This document shows, one piece after another, positions 37,806-46,460 of a stretch of DNA of 64,000 nt. The notes under the pieces were generated by a model. The model was not told where the DNA came from and made no database searches. It worked only from the letters and a program-made list of their open reading frames with translations. Origin of the DNA: Spirosoma rigui. GTDB taxonomy: Bacteria; Bacteroidota; Bacteroidia; Cytophagales; Spirosomataceae. The stretch is taken from the NCBI RefSeq assembly GCF_002067135.1, contig NZ_CP020105.1, positions 3,410,001 through 3,474,000 on the forward strand. Reading direction: 5' to 3'. The position numbers were made by a program, and so were the translations under genes. Each line of letters begins with the position of its first letter. The first letter of the stretch is position 1.

Positions 37806-38005
37806 GACCGTATCACACGTTGAGTAACTGATTTGTCTTTAACGAACATAGAGTAACTTCTTTGCCGGGAGCCGCTGATTTTGTTCAGCGGAATGACGTT
37901 GGTAGGAACGGTTATTTGTTGCCATATTCGCCCGGCAGGTATGGACGAATTTAGCCAATTTACCGAACTTCGCGGCCGGACAGCCGTACCCCACTCAACT
38001 TCGCT

Positions 38006-38956
38006 ATGATCCGTATTTTTCAGCAGGACGAAACATCCGTCCGCAAAATCCGCGACATCGACTCCTTCTCCGACACCGAGCGGACCTTATGGGTCGATCT
38101 GCAAAACCCAACTCCGGCCGAGATCAAGAGCGTAGAAGAAAAGTTTGATGTCGATTTCCTGAGCCAGCAGGAGCAACTGGAGATTGAAAGCTCGTCGCGC
38201 TACATCGAAGAAGACGATTTTATGATCGCCAACTCCAATTTTCTGGTGCCCGATAAAGACCAGCGCTACGTGACGGTGCCGGTCAGTTTTTTGCTGAAAG
38301 ATGATACTCTCTTCACGTACCGCAACGCCGACCTCAAGTCGTTCGCCGATACCGTGAAACGGATCAAATCACGCCGGGCGATGTTCAGCGACGGCGCTCA
38401 GATTCTGATTTATATTTTCGAGTCCCGCATCGACTACGACGCTGACCTGGTGGAGATGGTGTCGAGCGAGATCAAAGCGATCAACAAGATGCTCGATCTG
38501 GATGCGAACCTGGACCGCGAGATGCTGCTTAATATCAACGATTACCAGGAACTGACGATGTCGATTCGGGAGAACGTCGTCGACAAGCAGCGGGTGATCT
38601 CGGCCATGATTCGGTCGGACGGCTGGTTCAACGATGCAGAGCAGGCGCGGCTGCGAACCCTCATCAAGGACATTAACTCGCTCATTGATCATACCAACTT
38701 CATTTTCGAGCGGCTGGAGTTTCTGCAGAATACCTACCTCGGTCTGATTGATCTGGAACAGAACCGGGTCGTCAAAATCTTTACGGTCGTTTCGCTGGTA
38801 TTTCTGCCGCCCACGCTGCTGGCCAGTATCTGGGGCATGAACTTCGATGTTATGCCCGAACTGCATCTACCATATGGCTATCCTATGGCCCTGGCCCTGA
38901 TTGTTTCGTCTTCGCTGTTGACGCTTTATATTTTCCGACGTAAGAACTGGCTGTAA
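38006..38956 (+). CDS. corA: CorA-family magnesium/cobalt transporter
   Basis: A 316-residue member of the CorA family. The cytoplasmic funnel (about 1-250) precedes two C-terminal helices. The pore signature GMN stands in SIWGMNFDVMPEL (about 275) at the end of the first helix (FTVVSLVFLPPTLLASIW), and the second helix (YPMALALIVSSSLLTLYIF) is followed by the basic tail FRRKNWL. Both spans and the GMN motif are intact. It acts as a pentameric channel for Mg2+ in the inner membrane. No Mg2+ riboswitch-like leader is evident in the 200-bp gap upstream. Confidence 0.95.
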   Translation: MIRIFQQDETSVRKIRDIDSFSDTERTLWVDLQNPTPAEIKSVEEKFDVDFLSQQEQLEIESSSRYIEEDDFMIANSNFLVPDKDQRYVTVPVSFLLKDDTLFTYRNADLKSFADTVKRIKSRRAMFSDGAQILIYIFESRIDYDADLVEMVSSEIKAINKMLDLDANLDREMLLNINDYQELTMSIRENVVDKQRVISAMIRSDGWFNDAEQARLRTLIKDINSLIDHTNFIFERLEFLQNTYLGLIDLEQNRVVKIFTVVSLVFLPPTLLASIWGMNFDVMPELHLPYGYPMALALIVSSSLLTLYIFRRKNWL

Positions 38957-39011
38957 GCTCTCCGGGCAATGGAGTCGGCATCATTTCGTTTTGTTGGTAA
39001 ACCTCAACCTG

Positions 39012-39203
39012 ATGAACCGCTTCGGCATTGCCTGTTACGTAGTACTTGTTCTGATCACAGGCTGCGTGCGCCCGATGGCCGTTTACAGGCCCAGTCCGCC
39101 ACCCCGCCACGATAACGGCCTGCACCGGGGCTGGTATAAGCACGGTGCCGTCAAACGAATACCGCCCGGACAGGCCAGAAAAATGAATCGTCGGGGCTGG
39201 TAA
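39012..39203 (+). CDS. Small lipoprotein with C-terminal PPGQARK motif
   Basis: A 63-residue protein from the ATG at 39012. A lipoprotein signal (MNRFGIACYVVLVLITGC, lipobox ITGC) is followed by a Pro-, Arg- and His-rich mature part of 46 residues ending HGAVKRIPPGQARKMNRRGW. Small exported proteins with a PPGQAKK-type motif are frequent in Bacteroidota and are often mislabelled as quinol oxidase subunit 4; the function is not known. The gene lies between corA and mscS on the same strand, 55 bp after corA and 108 bp before mscS. A start further upstream (TTG at 38991) would spoil the signal peptide. Confidence 0.7.
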   Translation: MNRFGIACYVVLVLITGCVRPMAVYRPSPPPRHDNGLHRGWYKHGAVKRIPPGQARKMNRRGW

Positions 39204-39311
39204 CGCATAAGCGAGCGGCTGGCCAGTGAAAGAAATTAGTTGCGTTAGGGAAGTGGCTGTTACTATCGGGCAATTATTCGTCTGATAGGCGTACGTAACC
39301 ACCTCACTCTA

Positions 39312-40133
39312 ATGGAAAATGCTCAATCCTCCGCGCAACGTATCTACGATCAGGTACTTGCCTTCGCTACCATCTACGGCGGTCGTGTTCTGCTGGCGAT
39401 CGTTACGCTCACCGTTGGTCTCTGGCTGATTGGCTGGGTTATCCGCCTGCTCTCGTCGGTCATGACGAAGCGGCACGTCGACCGGGACGTTCAGCCCTTT
39501 TTGCTCTCGCTGGTTAGCGGACTGCTGCGCGTACTGCTGCTGATCAGTATAGCCAGTACGCTGGGTGTTGCAACCACGTCCTTTGTTGCTATCATTGGTG
39601 CGGCCGGTCTGGCCGTAGGGCTGGCGCTTCAGGGTAGCCTCGCCAATTTTGCCGGTGGAGTACTCATTCTGATTTTTAAGCCTTTCCGTGTGGGCGACCT
39701 GATCAGCGCGCAGGGCTTTACGGGAAACGTAGAAGCGATTCGAATATTCGATACAACGCTTGTCACGCTCGACAACAAAACGATTATTCTGCCCAACGGT
39801 CCCTTGTCGACCGCGGCTATTACGAACATCAGTACCAAGGGGACCATCCGGGTTGATCAGGTATACACCGTCGGTAGTCAGAACGATATCGATGCCACCG
39901 AAGCGTCCATTCGCCGGGTGATCGAGGCTTGCCCTTATGCGCTGAATGATCGGGAGCACGATGTGCTGATTAGTAAGCTGAACGCCAACTCCCGTGAGTA
40001 TGACGTTCGGGTCTGGACGAGCAGTGATACCTACTGGCAAACGCACTATTACATGCTTGAGAATGTTGCTCGGCAGTTTGGCAAGGACGGTATCCTGGCT
40101 CCTAAACCGCAGTTGTTTGTTACCAGCGAATAA
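39312..40133 (+). CDS. Small-conductance mechanosensitive channel, MscS family
   Basis: A 273-residue channel subunit of minimal MscS size. Three membrane helices are visible: about 22-44, 62-82 and the pore helix about 92-125 with the Gly/Ala-rich stretch AAGLAVGLALQGSLANFAGG and the family segment KPFRVGDLI. The beta domain follows (NKTIILPNGPLSTAAITNIS) and then the alpha/beta vestibule domain to the C-terminus. It opens under membrane tension and releases solutes during hypo-osmotic shock. It follows the small lipoprotein and corA on the same strand but gaps of about 100 bp leave the operon open. Confidence 0.95.
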   Translation: MENAQSSAQRIYDQVLAFATIYGGRVLLAIVTLTVGLWLIGWVIRLLSSVMTKRHVDRDVQPFLLSLVSGLLRVLLLISIASTLGVATTSFVAIIGAAGLAVGLALQGSLANFAGGVLILIFKPFRVGDLISAQGFTGNVEAIRIFDTTLVTLDNKTIILPNGPLSTAAITNISTKGTIRVDQVYTVGSQNDIDATEASIRRVIEACPYALNDREHDVLISKLNANSREYDVRVWTSSDTYWQTHYYMLENVARQFGKDGILAPKPQLFVTSE

Positions 40134-40265
40134 AGTCGGGTCAAGACGTTGTAACTCATGCCAGCCGCGCCCACCAGACGTGCTGGCCGGGCGCGACGGG
40201 CATAAAACAACTTACAGCTGGATAGGTTGATTGAGTAATCGATCATTTGTTTTGCTCAACGTATT

Positions 40266-40721
40266 ATGTCAACTACCCGTACTACCATTGCCCGATCGCT
40301 GGTTAGTGGTCTTGCCGGCGCCGTAGCGCTCAACCTCCTCCACGAAACTGTTCGTCAGTTTGTTCCCCAGGCCCCCCGCGCCGACATACTGGGAATGCGC
40401 AGTATCAAAAAGGGGTACGAAAAAGCCGGTGAGGAAGCCCCAACCGGCGACGCGTTGTATGGCCTGGCCATGCTGGGCGACGTTACCTCGAACGCCATCT
40501 ATTACAGCCTTGTGGGGGTTGGTAAGCAAGAGCCGGTGCTGGCCGGTGCCGGGCTGGGTGTACTGGCCGGCGTGGGTGCGGTTACCCTTCCCGGTCCGAT
40601 GGGCCTGGGTGAAGCGCCCACGACGCGAACTCCCGCCACCGTTGCCATGACCATTGGCTGGTACCTGTTTGGCGGTCTGGTGGCCGGGGCTGTCTTTCAG
40701 AATCTGAAATTTAAGGTATAG
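40266..40721 (+). CDS. Gly/Ala-rich membrane protein of unknown function, 151 aa
   Basis: A small hydrophobic protein with three or four short helices: about 12-27 (LVSGLAGAVALNLLHETV), a central one at about 78-95 (VTSNAIYYSLVGV), about 98-112 (LAGAGLGVLAGVGAVTL) and about 127-147 (VAMTIGWYLFGGLVAGAVF). The hydrophilic loop at about 30-65 is charged (RSIKKGYEKAGEEAPTGDA). I do not recognise a named family, though similar proteins are common in Cytophagales. It is followed by a good terminator hairpin and is probably monocistronic. Confidence 0.75.
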   Translation: MSTTRTTIARSLVSGLAGAVALNLLHETVRQFVPQAPRADILGMRSIKKGYEKAGEEAPTGDALYGLAMLGDVTSNAIYYSLVGVGKQEPVLAGAGLGVLAGVGAVTLPGPMGLGEAPTTRTPATVAMTIGWYLFGGLVAGAVFQNLKFKV

Positions 40722-40781
40722 TCACCGGCTTGTTGGGCGGTTCCCCGTTTTAACAAAAAAGTGAGTGACTCATTTATTCCT

Positions 40782-40830
40782 GCGGGATTGGATTAACAAT
40801 AGATGTTGATCCAATCCCGCATTTTGCTTT
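40782..40830 (+). terminator. Terminator of the 40.3 kb gene
   Basis: Arms 40782-40795 (GCGGGATTGGATTA) and 40807-40820 pair over 14 bp with one G-T pair and an 11-nt loop. ATTTTGCTTT follows on the plus strand. Confidence 0.75.
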
Positions 40831-40969
40831 ACTCCTCTGCCTGTTACCCTTCTGGTCGCTAACGGCGACTAAGTAGCGGGGCTTGACCTGCGGGTTTTCG
40901 TTGCAATGCCCTGAGAAATGGTTGTTCCTGTTCGTTGCTTTTTCGCCGAAACCTTAACCTCCGTTACGT

Positions 40970-42385
40970 ATGGATACGTTTGTTGATGTGCACTGTCACC
41001 CTTATTCGAAACCGTTTGGACAGGGTCAGCCCCAGGGAAGGCAAAGCCAGGATAAGCGTAACAAGACCAGTATCTGGCATCACGACCCGCCCACGCTGGG
41101 TGACAAGCTGGTCAATATGGTGCTGTCGCTAACCCGGTTCCGGCAAACCGACTTTACCGCGTCCGGACGGGGTAATGTCCGGGTCATAGTTAACTCGCTG
41201 TACCCGCTCGAACGAAGCTTCTGTCGGAATAAACTGGGAACGGGTTTGCCCGCCGACCTGCCGGTAAACTTTGTGACGGCGTTTGGGAACAACTATATCA
41301 ACCGGGTCCAGGCGATCACGTCGTCCGATGCCTACTTCACCGAATTATGCGAACAATATGCGTTCATGCGCGAAATGGACGGGAAGGTAGTCCTGCTCAG
41401 CGGAGGTCAGAAAGCGCGCTACGTACTGACAAAGAATTATGAAGACCTGGAAGCGCTGGTCAGAAATGCCGGTAGTCCGGATGTGATAACGCTGGCCGTC
41501 ATGCTGTCGATTGAAGGGGCACATGCCTTTAGCTGCGGGATTGATAACGGGTCTGTTCCGGCGACAATTCTTGAGAACATTGCCACCGTTAAACAGTGGG
41601 CGCACCGGCCGCTGTTCATCACGTTTGCCCACCATTTCTACAATGAACTATGCGGCCACGCCGAAAGTCTGACCGGTGCACTGAAGCAGGCACTCGACCA
41701 GCATGAAGGACTTGATACGGGCTTCACGCCACTGGGCGAAGCCGTAGTTCGAGCGTTGCTCAGTACTGAAAATGGTCCCCGGATACTGATCGATATCAAG
41801 CATATGAGCGAACAGTCGAGAAAACACTATTTCAACCTGCTCGACACGGAGTTCAGCGACCAGGATATTCCCATTATTGTCAGTCACGGATGCGTACGGG
41901 GAAACGATACGAACCGGAACCAGTACCACGATCATCCCATTAACTTCTCGGATACTGAGATTTTGCGCGTTGCCCGCTCGGGTGGCCTCTTCGGGGTGCA
42001 GCTGGACGAACGGCGAATCGGGAGTGAGCGTGCACTGAAGCACGCCCGGGGCCATATCCATCGGAAGGATATTCTCTTTTCCTGGGCCGAACTGGTCTGG
42101 AGCCAGCTCCGGCACATTGCCGAAGTGCTCGACAAGGAGAACCTGTTTGCCTGGGGGACAATCTGTCTGGGAACGGACTACGACGGGATCGTGAACCCGA
42201 TCAACGGGTACTGGACGCACCGGGAGTTTCCGGAGCTGGAAGCGTACCTGATGATGCACGCCCATAAGTACATGCGCAACAACCCACCCATCACGAATGG
42301 CTTCAACCAATTACACGAAGGTGAAATTGTAGCCCGGTTCATGGGCGGTAACGCTATCGATTTCTTCCGGAAATACTACCGGTAG
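40970..42385 (+). CDS. Amidohydrolase-superfamily protein resembling M19 membrane dipeptidase
   Basis: A 471-residue metal-dependent hydrolase without a signal peptide. The N-terminal metal pair is DVHCHPYS (about 7-14), then SIEGAHAF with the bridging Glu (about 184), THE-like FAHHFYNELCGH (about 225-236), IVSHGCVRG (about 303) and GTDYDGIVNP near 400 with the catalytic Asp. The order Hx[HD]-E-H-H-D fits renal-dipeptidase-type enzymes, though the first motif is HxH rather than HxD and substrate is not predictable. It is monocistronic, between a terminator upstream and a strong bidirectional hairpin downstream. Confidence 0.85.
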   Translation: MDTFVDVHCHPYSKPFGQGQPQGRQSQDKRNKTSIWHHDPPTLGDKLVNMVLSLTRFRQTDFTASGRGNVRVIVNSLYPLERSFCRNKLGTGLPADLPVNFVTAFGNNYINRVQAITSSDAYFTELCEQYAFMREMDGKVVLLSGGQKARYVLTKNYEDLEALVRNAGSPDVITLAVMLSIEGAHAFSCGIDNGSVPATILENIATVKQWAHRPLFITFAHHFYNELCGHAESLTGALKQALDQHEGLDTGFTPLGEAVVRALLSTENGPRILIDIKHMSEQSRKHYFNLLDTEFSDQDIPIIVSHGCVRGNDTNRNQYHDHPINFSDTEILRVARSGGLFGVQLDERRIGSERALKHARGHIHRKDILFSWAELVWSQLRHIAEVLDKENLFAWGTICLGTDYDGIVNPINGYWTHREFPELEAYLMMHAHKYMRNNPPITNGFNQLHEGEIVARFMGGNAIDFFRKYYR

Positions 42386-42391
42386 ATCAAA

Positions 42392-42451
42392 CATACCGAA
42401 GAGGGCCAGCCTGATTCGGTAAAAGAATCCAGACTGGCCCTCTTCGGTATG
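42392..42451. terminator. Bidirectional 18-bp terminator hairpin
   Basis: Arms 42392-42409 (CATACCGAAGAGGGCCAG) and 42434-42451 are perfectly complementary; the 24-nt loop can partly pair (CTGATTC/GAATCCAG). It lies between two convergent genes that stop at 42385 and 42465. Confidence 0.75.
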
Positions 42452-42464
42452 GACATGGTAACAA

Positions 42465-43556
42465 TTAGCGTTTCAAATCAATGACCGAAAGCGTGTGCGG
42501 GGCGTCGAAACGCTTGTTCTTGAACGCTTTCTCGGGCATGTCGTAGTTGGCAATGAATAAACGATTACCCTTCAACAAGACTTCAGCCGGTTGATCGAGC
42601 AGGCCATTGCTGCCATTGGTATCACCATTCTCGGCCAGCGTAGTGATCTTCCCGTCGGGCGACACAATACGGATAGCGTTGTTCTTCGAATCACATACGT
42701 AGAGCTGGTCGGTTTTTCGGTCGACGATCAGGCCATCGACACATTCCAGCGTGGCAAACTTCGTCTTTTCGGCAAGGGAGCCATCCGGCTTGAGCGTCAT
42801 TTTGTAGAGGATACCATCACCGAAACCGCCCGTAAACAAATTTCCCTTGCTGTCATAATCCAGTCCGTCGGCTCCGTTGTCGAGGGCGCTTGGATTGTCC
42901 TGGGTCGTGAACGTTGTCAGGATATGGGGATCGGTGAATCCGGGTTTGAGCTTCACCGGTGTTCCATTCAGTTCGCTGAGCGAGAAATGCAGAATAGCGC
43001 TTTCACGGGGTTTCTCGGGCGTATCCCACTGGCTGTCGGTGACGTAGACCGTGTTGCCCTTCCAGACGACGGCGTTGGCCAGGCGGAACCCTTCTACCAC
43101 CATTTCAGCCGTTGCTGGCTTGCCGTTCACCATCCGGACGCGCATCAGCCGCGATTTGCGCTCTTTGCTGTACTGCCACTGATTGTCGGCATAATACAGG
43201 TTGCCATCGGGACCGTAGGCTAGGTCCATCGGGGCAGCATGTTTCGTGTCGGGGTGCTTGGGCGGGGCAAAAAAGAAACCGATGGTATCGTTGGCCATCC
43301 GGAGCAGTACCGGTGTGAAGCTGGGATTGCCGAAGTTGGGTACCGACAGAATGACGCTGCTGTCGGGAGCAAGGGCCATGCCATCGGGGGTATTATACAT
43401 CTCCGGCAGCGAGTGAAGCAGCGTAGGCCGGCTGCTGCCGCTCACCGCCACCGCCGTATCGGTCGAAGCGGTTTCGCCCGTTTTCTCCTGTTTATTGGAT
43501 TGGCAACCCGTTGCCAGAGCAGCAACGACCAGGGCCAATGTGAAAGAATAGTTCAT
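42465..43556 (-). CDS. SMP-30/gluconolactonase-like beta-propeller lipoprotein
   Basis: A 363-residue protein from ATG 43556. The lipoprotein signal ends ALATGC (Cys about 18). The mature part is a six-bladed propeller of the SMP-30/NHL type: DGMALAPDSSVILSVPNFG, MDLAYGPDGNLYYADNQ, NAVVWKGNTVYVTDSQWD, GADGLDYDSKGNLFTGGFGDG and CVDGLIVDRKTDQLYVCDSKNNAIRI split over successive blades. Relatives hydrolyse sugar lactones or act only as binding scaffolds. It is probably anchored in the outer membrane or periplasm. It is divergent from the MRJP-like propeller gene with a 199-bp gap; the pairing of two exported propellers suggests shared regulation. Confidence 0.85.
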   Translation of the reverse strand: MNYSFTLALVVAALATGCQSNKQEKTGETASTDTAVAVSGSSRPTLLHSLPEMYNTPDGMALAPDSSVILSVPNFGNPSFTPVLLRMANDTIGFFFAPPKHPDTKHAAPMDLAYGPDGNLYYADNQWQYSKERKSRLMRVRMVNGKPATAEMVVEGFRLANAVVWKGNTVYVTDSQWDTPEKPRESAILHFSLSELNGTPVKLKPGFTDPHILTTFTTQDNPSALDNGADGLDYDSKGNLFTGGFGDGILYKMTLKPDGSLAEKTKFATLECVDGLIVDRKTDQLYVCDSKNNAIRIVSPDGKITTLAENGDTNGSNGLLDQPAEVLLKGNRLFIANYDMPEKAFKNKRFDAPHTLSVIDLKR

Positions 43557-43755
43557 GTAGTCTCTTCGTAACGTTTCGTGCATTTTATCTGAGTCAGTAA
43601 CGGCGCGTGAAGGCGAATGTTCGTGAACCTTAGCGTATCATCATGAGCGACGCCGGAGCGCTTGGTACAGCACTGGTCCAGTGCCCGCATACTAGGCTGC
43701 AAAAACCTTCCGGTAAACAAGAGGTTAGGCTGGGTAGATATAACACTCAACATAA

Positions 43756-44853
43756 ATGAAGACAACGTATAGAAAAGTCGGTGGCCTGCTAACCCTGCTG
43801 CTGGCAGTAGCCTTACATGGTCAGGCGCAGCAGGCACCCATGGAATCGGTCTTTAAAGATAACACCTACCAACTGACGGGCGTGGCCGTATCCAAGTCGG
43901 GCCGTATGTTCGTCAACTACCCATACTGGACCGATACCTATCGCTACGCAGTCGTGGAAGTAGCCAAAGACGGATCGGTAAAACCCTATCCCGACGCGGC
44001 CTGGAACAGCTGGAAGCCCGGCCAGGACCCCACCAACAAGTGGGTTTGTGTGCAGTCGGTGTTCGTTGATGATAAAGACCGGTTGTGGGTGATCGACCCA
44101 GCCAGCCCCAAGCAGGAAGGCGTATACCAGGATTCGCATAAACTGGTTTGTTTTAACCTGGCGACCAATAAGGTAGAGCGCACATATCCCATGAAAGGAA
44201 TCGTGGGCAAGGATAGCTACCTGAACGACATTCGGGTTGATACGAAGCGCGATCTGGTTTATCTTACCGAGTCGCAGCAGGGCGGTATCGTGGTCGTCGA
44301 CATCAAGAGCGGCAAAACACGCCTGACCCTGCAGGGCCACCCATCCGTTGTGTCGGACCCCACGTATAAATTTATCATCGACGGCCGTGAGCTACGCGAC
44401 CCCAAAGGCCCCGTCAAGTTCAACTCCGACGGGTTGGCACTGACACCCGACGGTAATACCCTTTATTACAAACCGCTGACCGATAACAAGCTGTACCGGA
44501 TCAAAACGGAGTTTCTGCTGGATTCGACCATTGCCGACAAAGCTTTATGGGCCAAAGTAGAGGATCTGGGTACGTTTACAACGACGGACGGCATGATCAT
44601 CGACCCCGCAGGTTACCTGTATCTGGGCGATATTCAGAACTACACGATGTACCGCCTGAACACGAACGCCGACCTGAAACGCGAAAATCTGCTGACCGAT
44701 AAGGTCCGGCTGCAATGGCCCGACAGCTATGCCGTACACGATGGTTTTCTCTACATCACGACTTCCCAGATCGACCATATGGCAAAGCACAACGGCGGTA
44801 AATCGACCCGGAAGAGCCCCTACGAGGTGTTTCGAATGAAGATTTCGAAATAG
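43756..44853 (+). CDS. Exported major-royal-jelly/yellow-family propeller protein
   Basis: A 365-residue protein with a Sec signal (about 1-25, ending GQAQQ). The mature sequence matches the MRJP/yellow pattern: FVNYPYWTDTYRYAVVEV, WVCVQSVFVDDKDRLWVIDPA (about 96-117), SYLNDIRVDTKRDLVYLTES, KFNSDGLALTPDGNTLYYKPL and TTDGMIIDPAGYLYLGDIQN. Insect members bind small ligands or act in dopachrome conversion; bacterial members are uncharacterised and often named L-dopachrome tautomerase-related. The enzyme role is therefore open. A clear terminator follows. Confidence 0.9.
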   Translation: MKTTYRKVGGLLTLLLAVALHGQAQQAPMESVFKDNTYQLTGVAVSKSGRMFVNYPYWTDTYRYAVVEVAKDGSVKPYPDAAWNSWKPGQDPTNKWVCVQSVFVDDKDRLWVIDPASPKQEGVYQDSHKLVCFNLATNKVERTYPMKGIVGKDSYLNDIRVDTKRDLVYLTESQQGGIVVVDIKSGKTRLTLQGHPSVVSDPTYKFIIDGRELRDPKGPVKFNSDGLALTPDGNTLYYKPLTDNKLYRIKTEFLLDSTIADKALWAKVEDLGTFTTTDGMIIDPAGYLYLGDIQNYTMYRLNTNADLKRENLLTDKVRLQWPDSYAVHDGFLYITTSQIDHMAKHNGGKSTRKSPYEVFRMKISK

Positions 44854-44892
44854 AACCGATTGAGTTGCGGAACAACTGTCATCAATTGCACA

Positions 44893-44932
44893 ATAGCCAC
44901 TACCCGGGTTCACAGAACCAGGTAGTGGCTAT
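44893..44932 (+). terminator. Terminator hairpin between convergent genes
   Basis: Arms ATAGCCACTACC (44893-44904) and GGTAGTGGCTAT (44921-44932) with an inner GGTTC/GAACC pairing. CACTTTAT follows on the plus strand. The minus-strand methyltransferase stops at 44979. Confidence 0.65.
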
Positions 44933-44978
44933 CACTTTATAATCCGTCTATTCCTTTGTGACGTACCTTCCCTAATCA

Positions 44979-45593
44979 CTACGCTTTCCGGTACCCAATC
45001 ACCGCGTAAAGTGGATCGCTCCACCGGCCCGGGCTACAATCCAGAACGTCTATTCTGTCAAACAAATCAGTTTGCGCATAGTAGGTACGGACCAGCTGCT
45101 GGTGTCCCGGATCGTCGAGCGATTGCCAGATGGCTACTGCTTTGGTCGGAAACATCCGGTTTGAGAACACCGTCAGGAAGGGAGCTCCCGGTCGAAGTAC
45201 CCGCGCGACATCGCGGTAGACCGCTACCGGATTGGTCAGGTATTGTACAGATACCGTTACCATACCGCCATCAAAACTGGCCTCGGCGTAAGGCAGTTGC
45301 GGTACCCGGTTCAAGTCCTGTACGACGTACTCGGTCAGCCGCGGGTTCGACCGGAGTTCCGTTTCATTCATCCCCAGTCCCGCTACCCGGCTGTACGATA
45401 CGTCGGCGGGGAGGTGACTAACCCAACTGCTCATTAAATCGAGAATGGCACCGGCAGCGGGTAAATAGGTACGATACAGTTTGGTGGTAGCAGCAATGGC
45501 CGCATCATCGATATGATTGACCAGACGCGGTTGTACATAGAAACGGGCGTCGTCGGTTTCGTCGTACCGTTGAAAGGGGTCGTTAGCCGTCAT
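44979..45593 (-). CDS. SAM-dependent methyltransferase-like protein with degenerate motif I
   Basis: A 204-residue protein from ATG 45593 (MTANDPFQRYDETDD). The class I fold is suggested by AILDLMSSWVSHLP in the place of motif I, AGLGMNETELRSNPRL as motif II region, VVQDLNRVPQLPYAEASFDGGMVTVSVQYL with the motif IV position, and DVARVLRPGAPFLTVFSNR. The glycine-rich loop GxGxG is absent, replaced by LMSSWVS. Similar sequences without that loop exist and are annotated as methyltransferases, so activity is plausible but unproven. It is divergent from truA with a 102-bp gap. Confidence 0.8.
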   Translation of the reverse strand: MTANDPFQRYDETDDARFYVQPRLVNHIDDAAIAATTKLYRTYLPAAGAILDLMSSWVSHLPADVSYSRVAGLGMNETELRSNPRLTEYVVQDLNRVPQLPYAEASFDGGMVTVSVQYLTNPVAVYRDVARVLRPGAPFLTVFSNRMFPTKAVAIWQSLDDPGHQQLVRTYYAQTDLFDRIDVLDCSPGRWSDPLYAVIGYRKA

Positions 45594-45681
45594 GATCGGA
45601 GAAACTTGATGATGGAGTGGCAACGAGCTGTTCGTGGCGAAGGTTTTAACCAAAAATTACCCGCAAACCCCCGTCGGGTGG

Positions 45682-45689
45682 TACTTTTG
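45682..45689 (+). promoter_or_regulatory. Bacteroidota -7 box for truA
   Basis: TACTTTTG matches TAnnTTTG exactly and ends 6 bp before the truA ATG, so the transcript would be leaderless or nearly so. No clear -33 TTG is at the right distance, hence moderate confidence. Confidence 0.4.
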
Positions 45690-45695
45690 CCCGGT

Positions 45696-46460
45696 ATGCG
45701 TTATTTTATTGAACTATCGTACCGGGGAACGGCCTACCACGGCTGGCAAACGCAGGCTAACGGGGTCAGTGTGCAGACCACCATTGAAGCGGCCCTGTCG
45801 CAGCGGTTCGGGTACCCCATGTACATCCTGGGCAGCGGCCGTACTGATGCGGGTGTCCATGCCGAACAGCAGTTTGCCCATATCGACGTAGCAGAACCCC
45901 TCGCCCTATCCGATTCGCTGATTTATTCGCTCAACTGCATCCTGCCTGAGGATATTGCCATCAAAACAATCTTTCCCGTCCGGCCAACCGATCATGCCCG
46001 TTTCTCGGCCACGGCACGGTATTACCAGTACCACATTACGCGCTATAAGAACGCATTTCAAAGCGGGCTGACCTATCATTTCAGACCCGAACTGGACGAG
46101 GGGCTTATGAACGAGGCCTGCCAGCTGTTGCTCCGGACCAGGGATTTCAAGAGTTTCAGCAAGGCCCGCGCCGACGTAACGAATTTCCTGTGTCGGCTCG
46201 ATCTGGCCCGCTGGGAGCGCTCCGGCGACCGGCTGACATTTCACATCAAAGCCAACCGGTTTTTGTGGGGGATGGTCCGTACCATTGTCGGGACGATGGT
46301 GGAAATAGGGCAGGGGCGGATGAGTCTGGATCAGTTTGAAACCATTATCGGGGCCCAGGACCGGAATGCCGCCGGACGGGCCGCGCCCGCCAACGGACTT
46401 TACCTCGTTGAGGTAGCCTACCCGCCGGAAGTCCTGGCCCAACGAGTTTTAGTTGGCTAG
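45696..46460 (+). CDS. truA: tRNA pseudouridine(38-40) synthase
   Basis: A 254-residue enzyme that converts U38-U40 in the anticodon stem of many tRNAs to pseudouridine. The start MRYFIELSYRGTAYHGWQ at ATG 45696 is canonical; an open frame extends upstream but overlaps the divergent gene. The catalytic Asp stands in LGSGRTDAGVHAEQQ (about 52), followed by ARFSATARYYQYHI and the C-terminal RTIVGTMVEIGQGR segment. Length is normal. Its 3' end overlaps the convergent trehalase-like gene by 12 bp. Confidence 0.96.
   Translation: MRYFIELSYRGTAYHGWQTQANGVSVQTTIEAALSQRFGYPMYILGSGRTDAGVHAEQQFAHIDVAEPLALSDSLIYSLNCILPEDIAIKTIFPVRPTDHARFSATARYYQYHITRYKNAFQSGLTYHFRPELDEGLMNEACQLLLRTRDFKSFSKARADVTNFLCRLDLARWERSGDRLTFHIKANRFLWGMVRTIVGTMVEIGQGRMSLDQFETIIGAQDRNAAGRAAPANGLYLVEVAYPPEVLAQRVLVG

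Noticed and set aside
40470..42310. Large antisense open frames over the M19-like gene (e.g. 41648-42310)
   Set aside because: High-GC coding DNA often leaves open antisense frames; these lack family motifs and starts, and the plus-strand gene has intact metal-site motifs.
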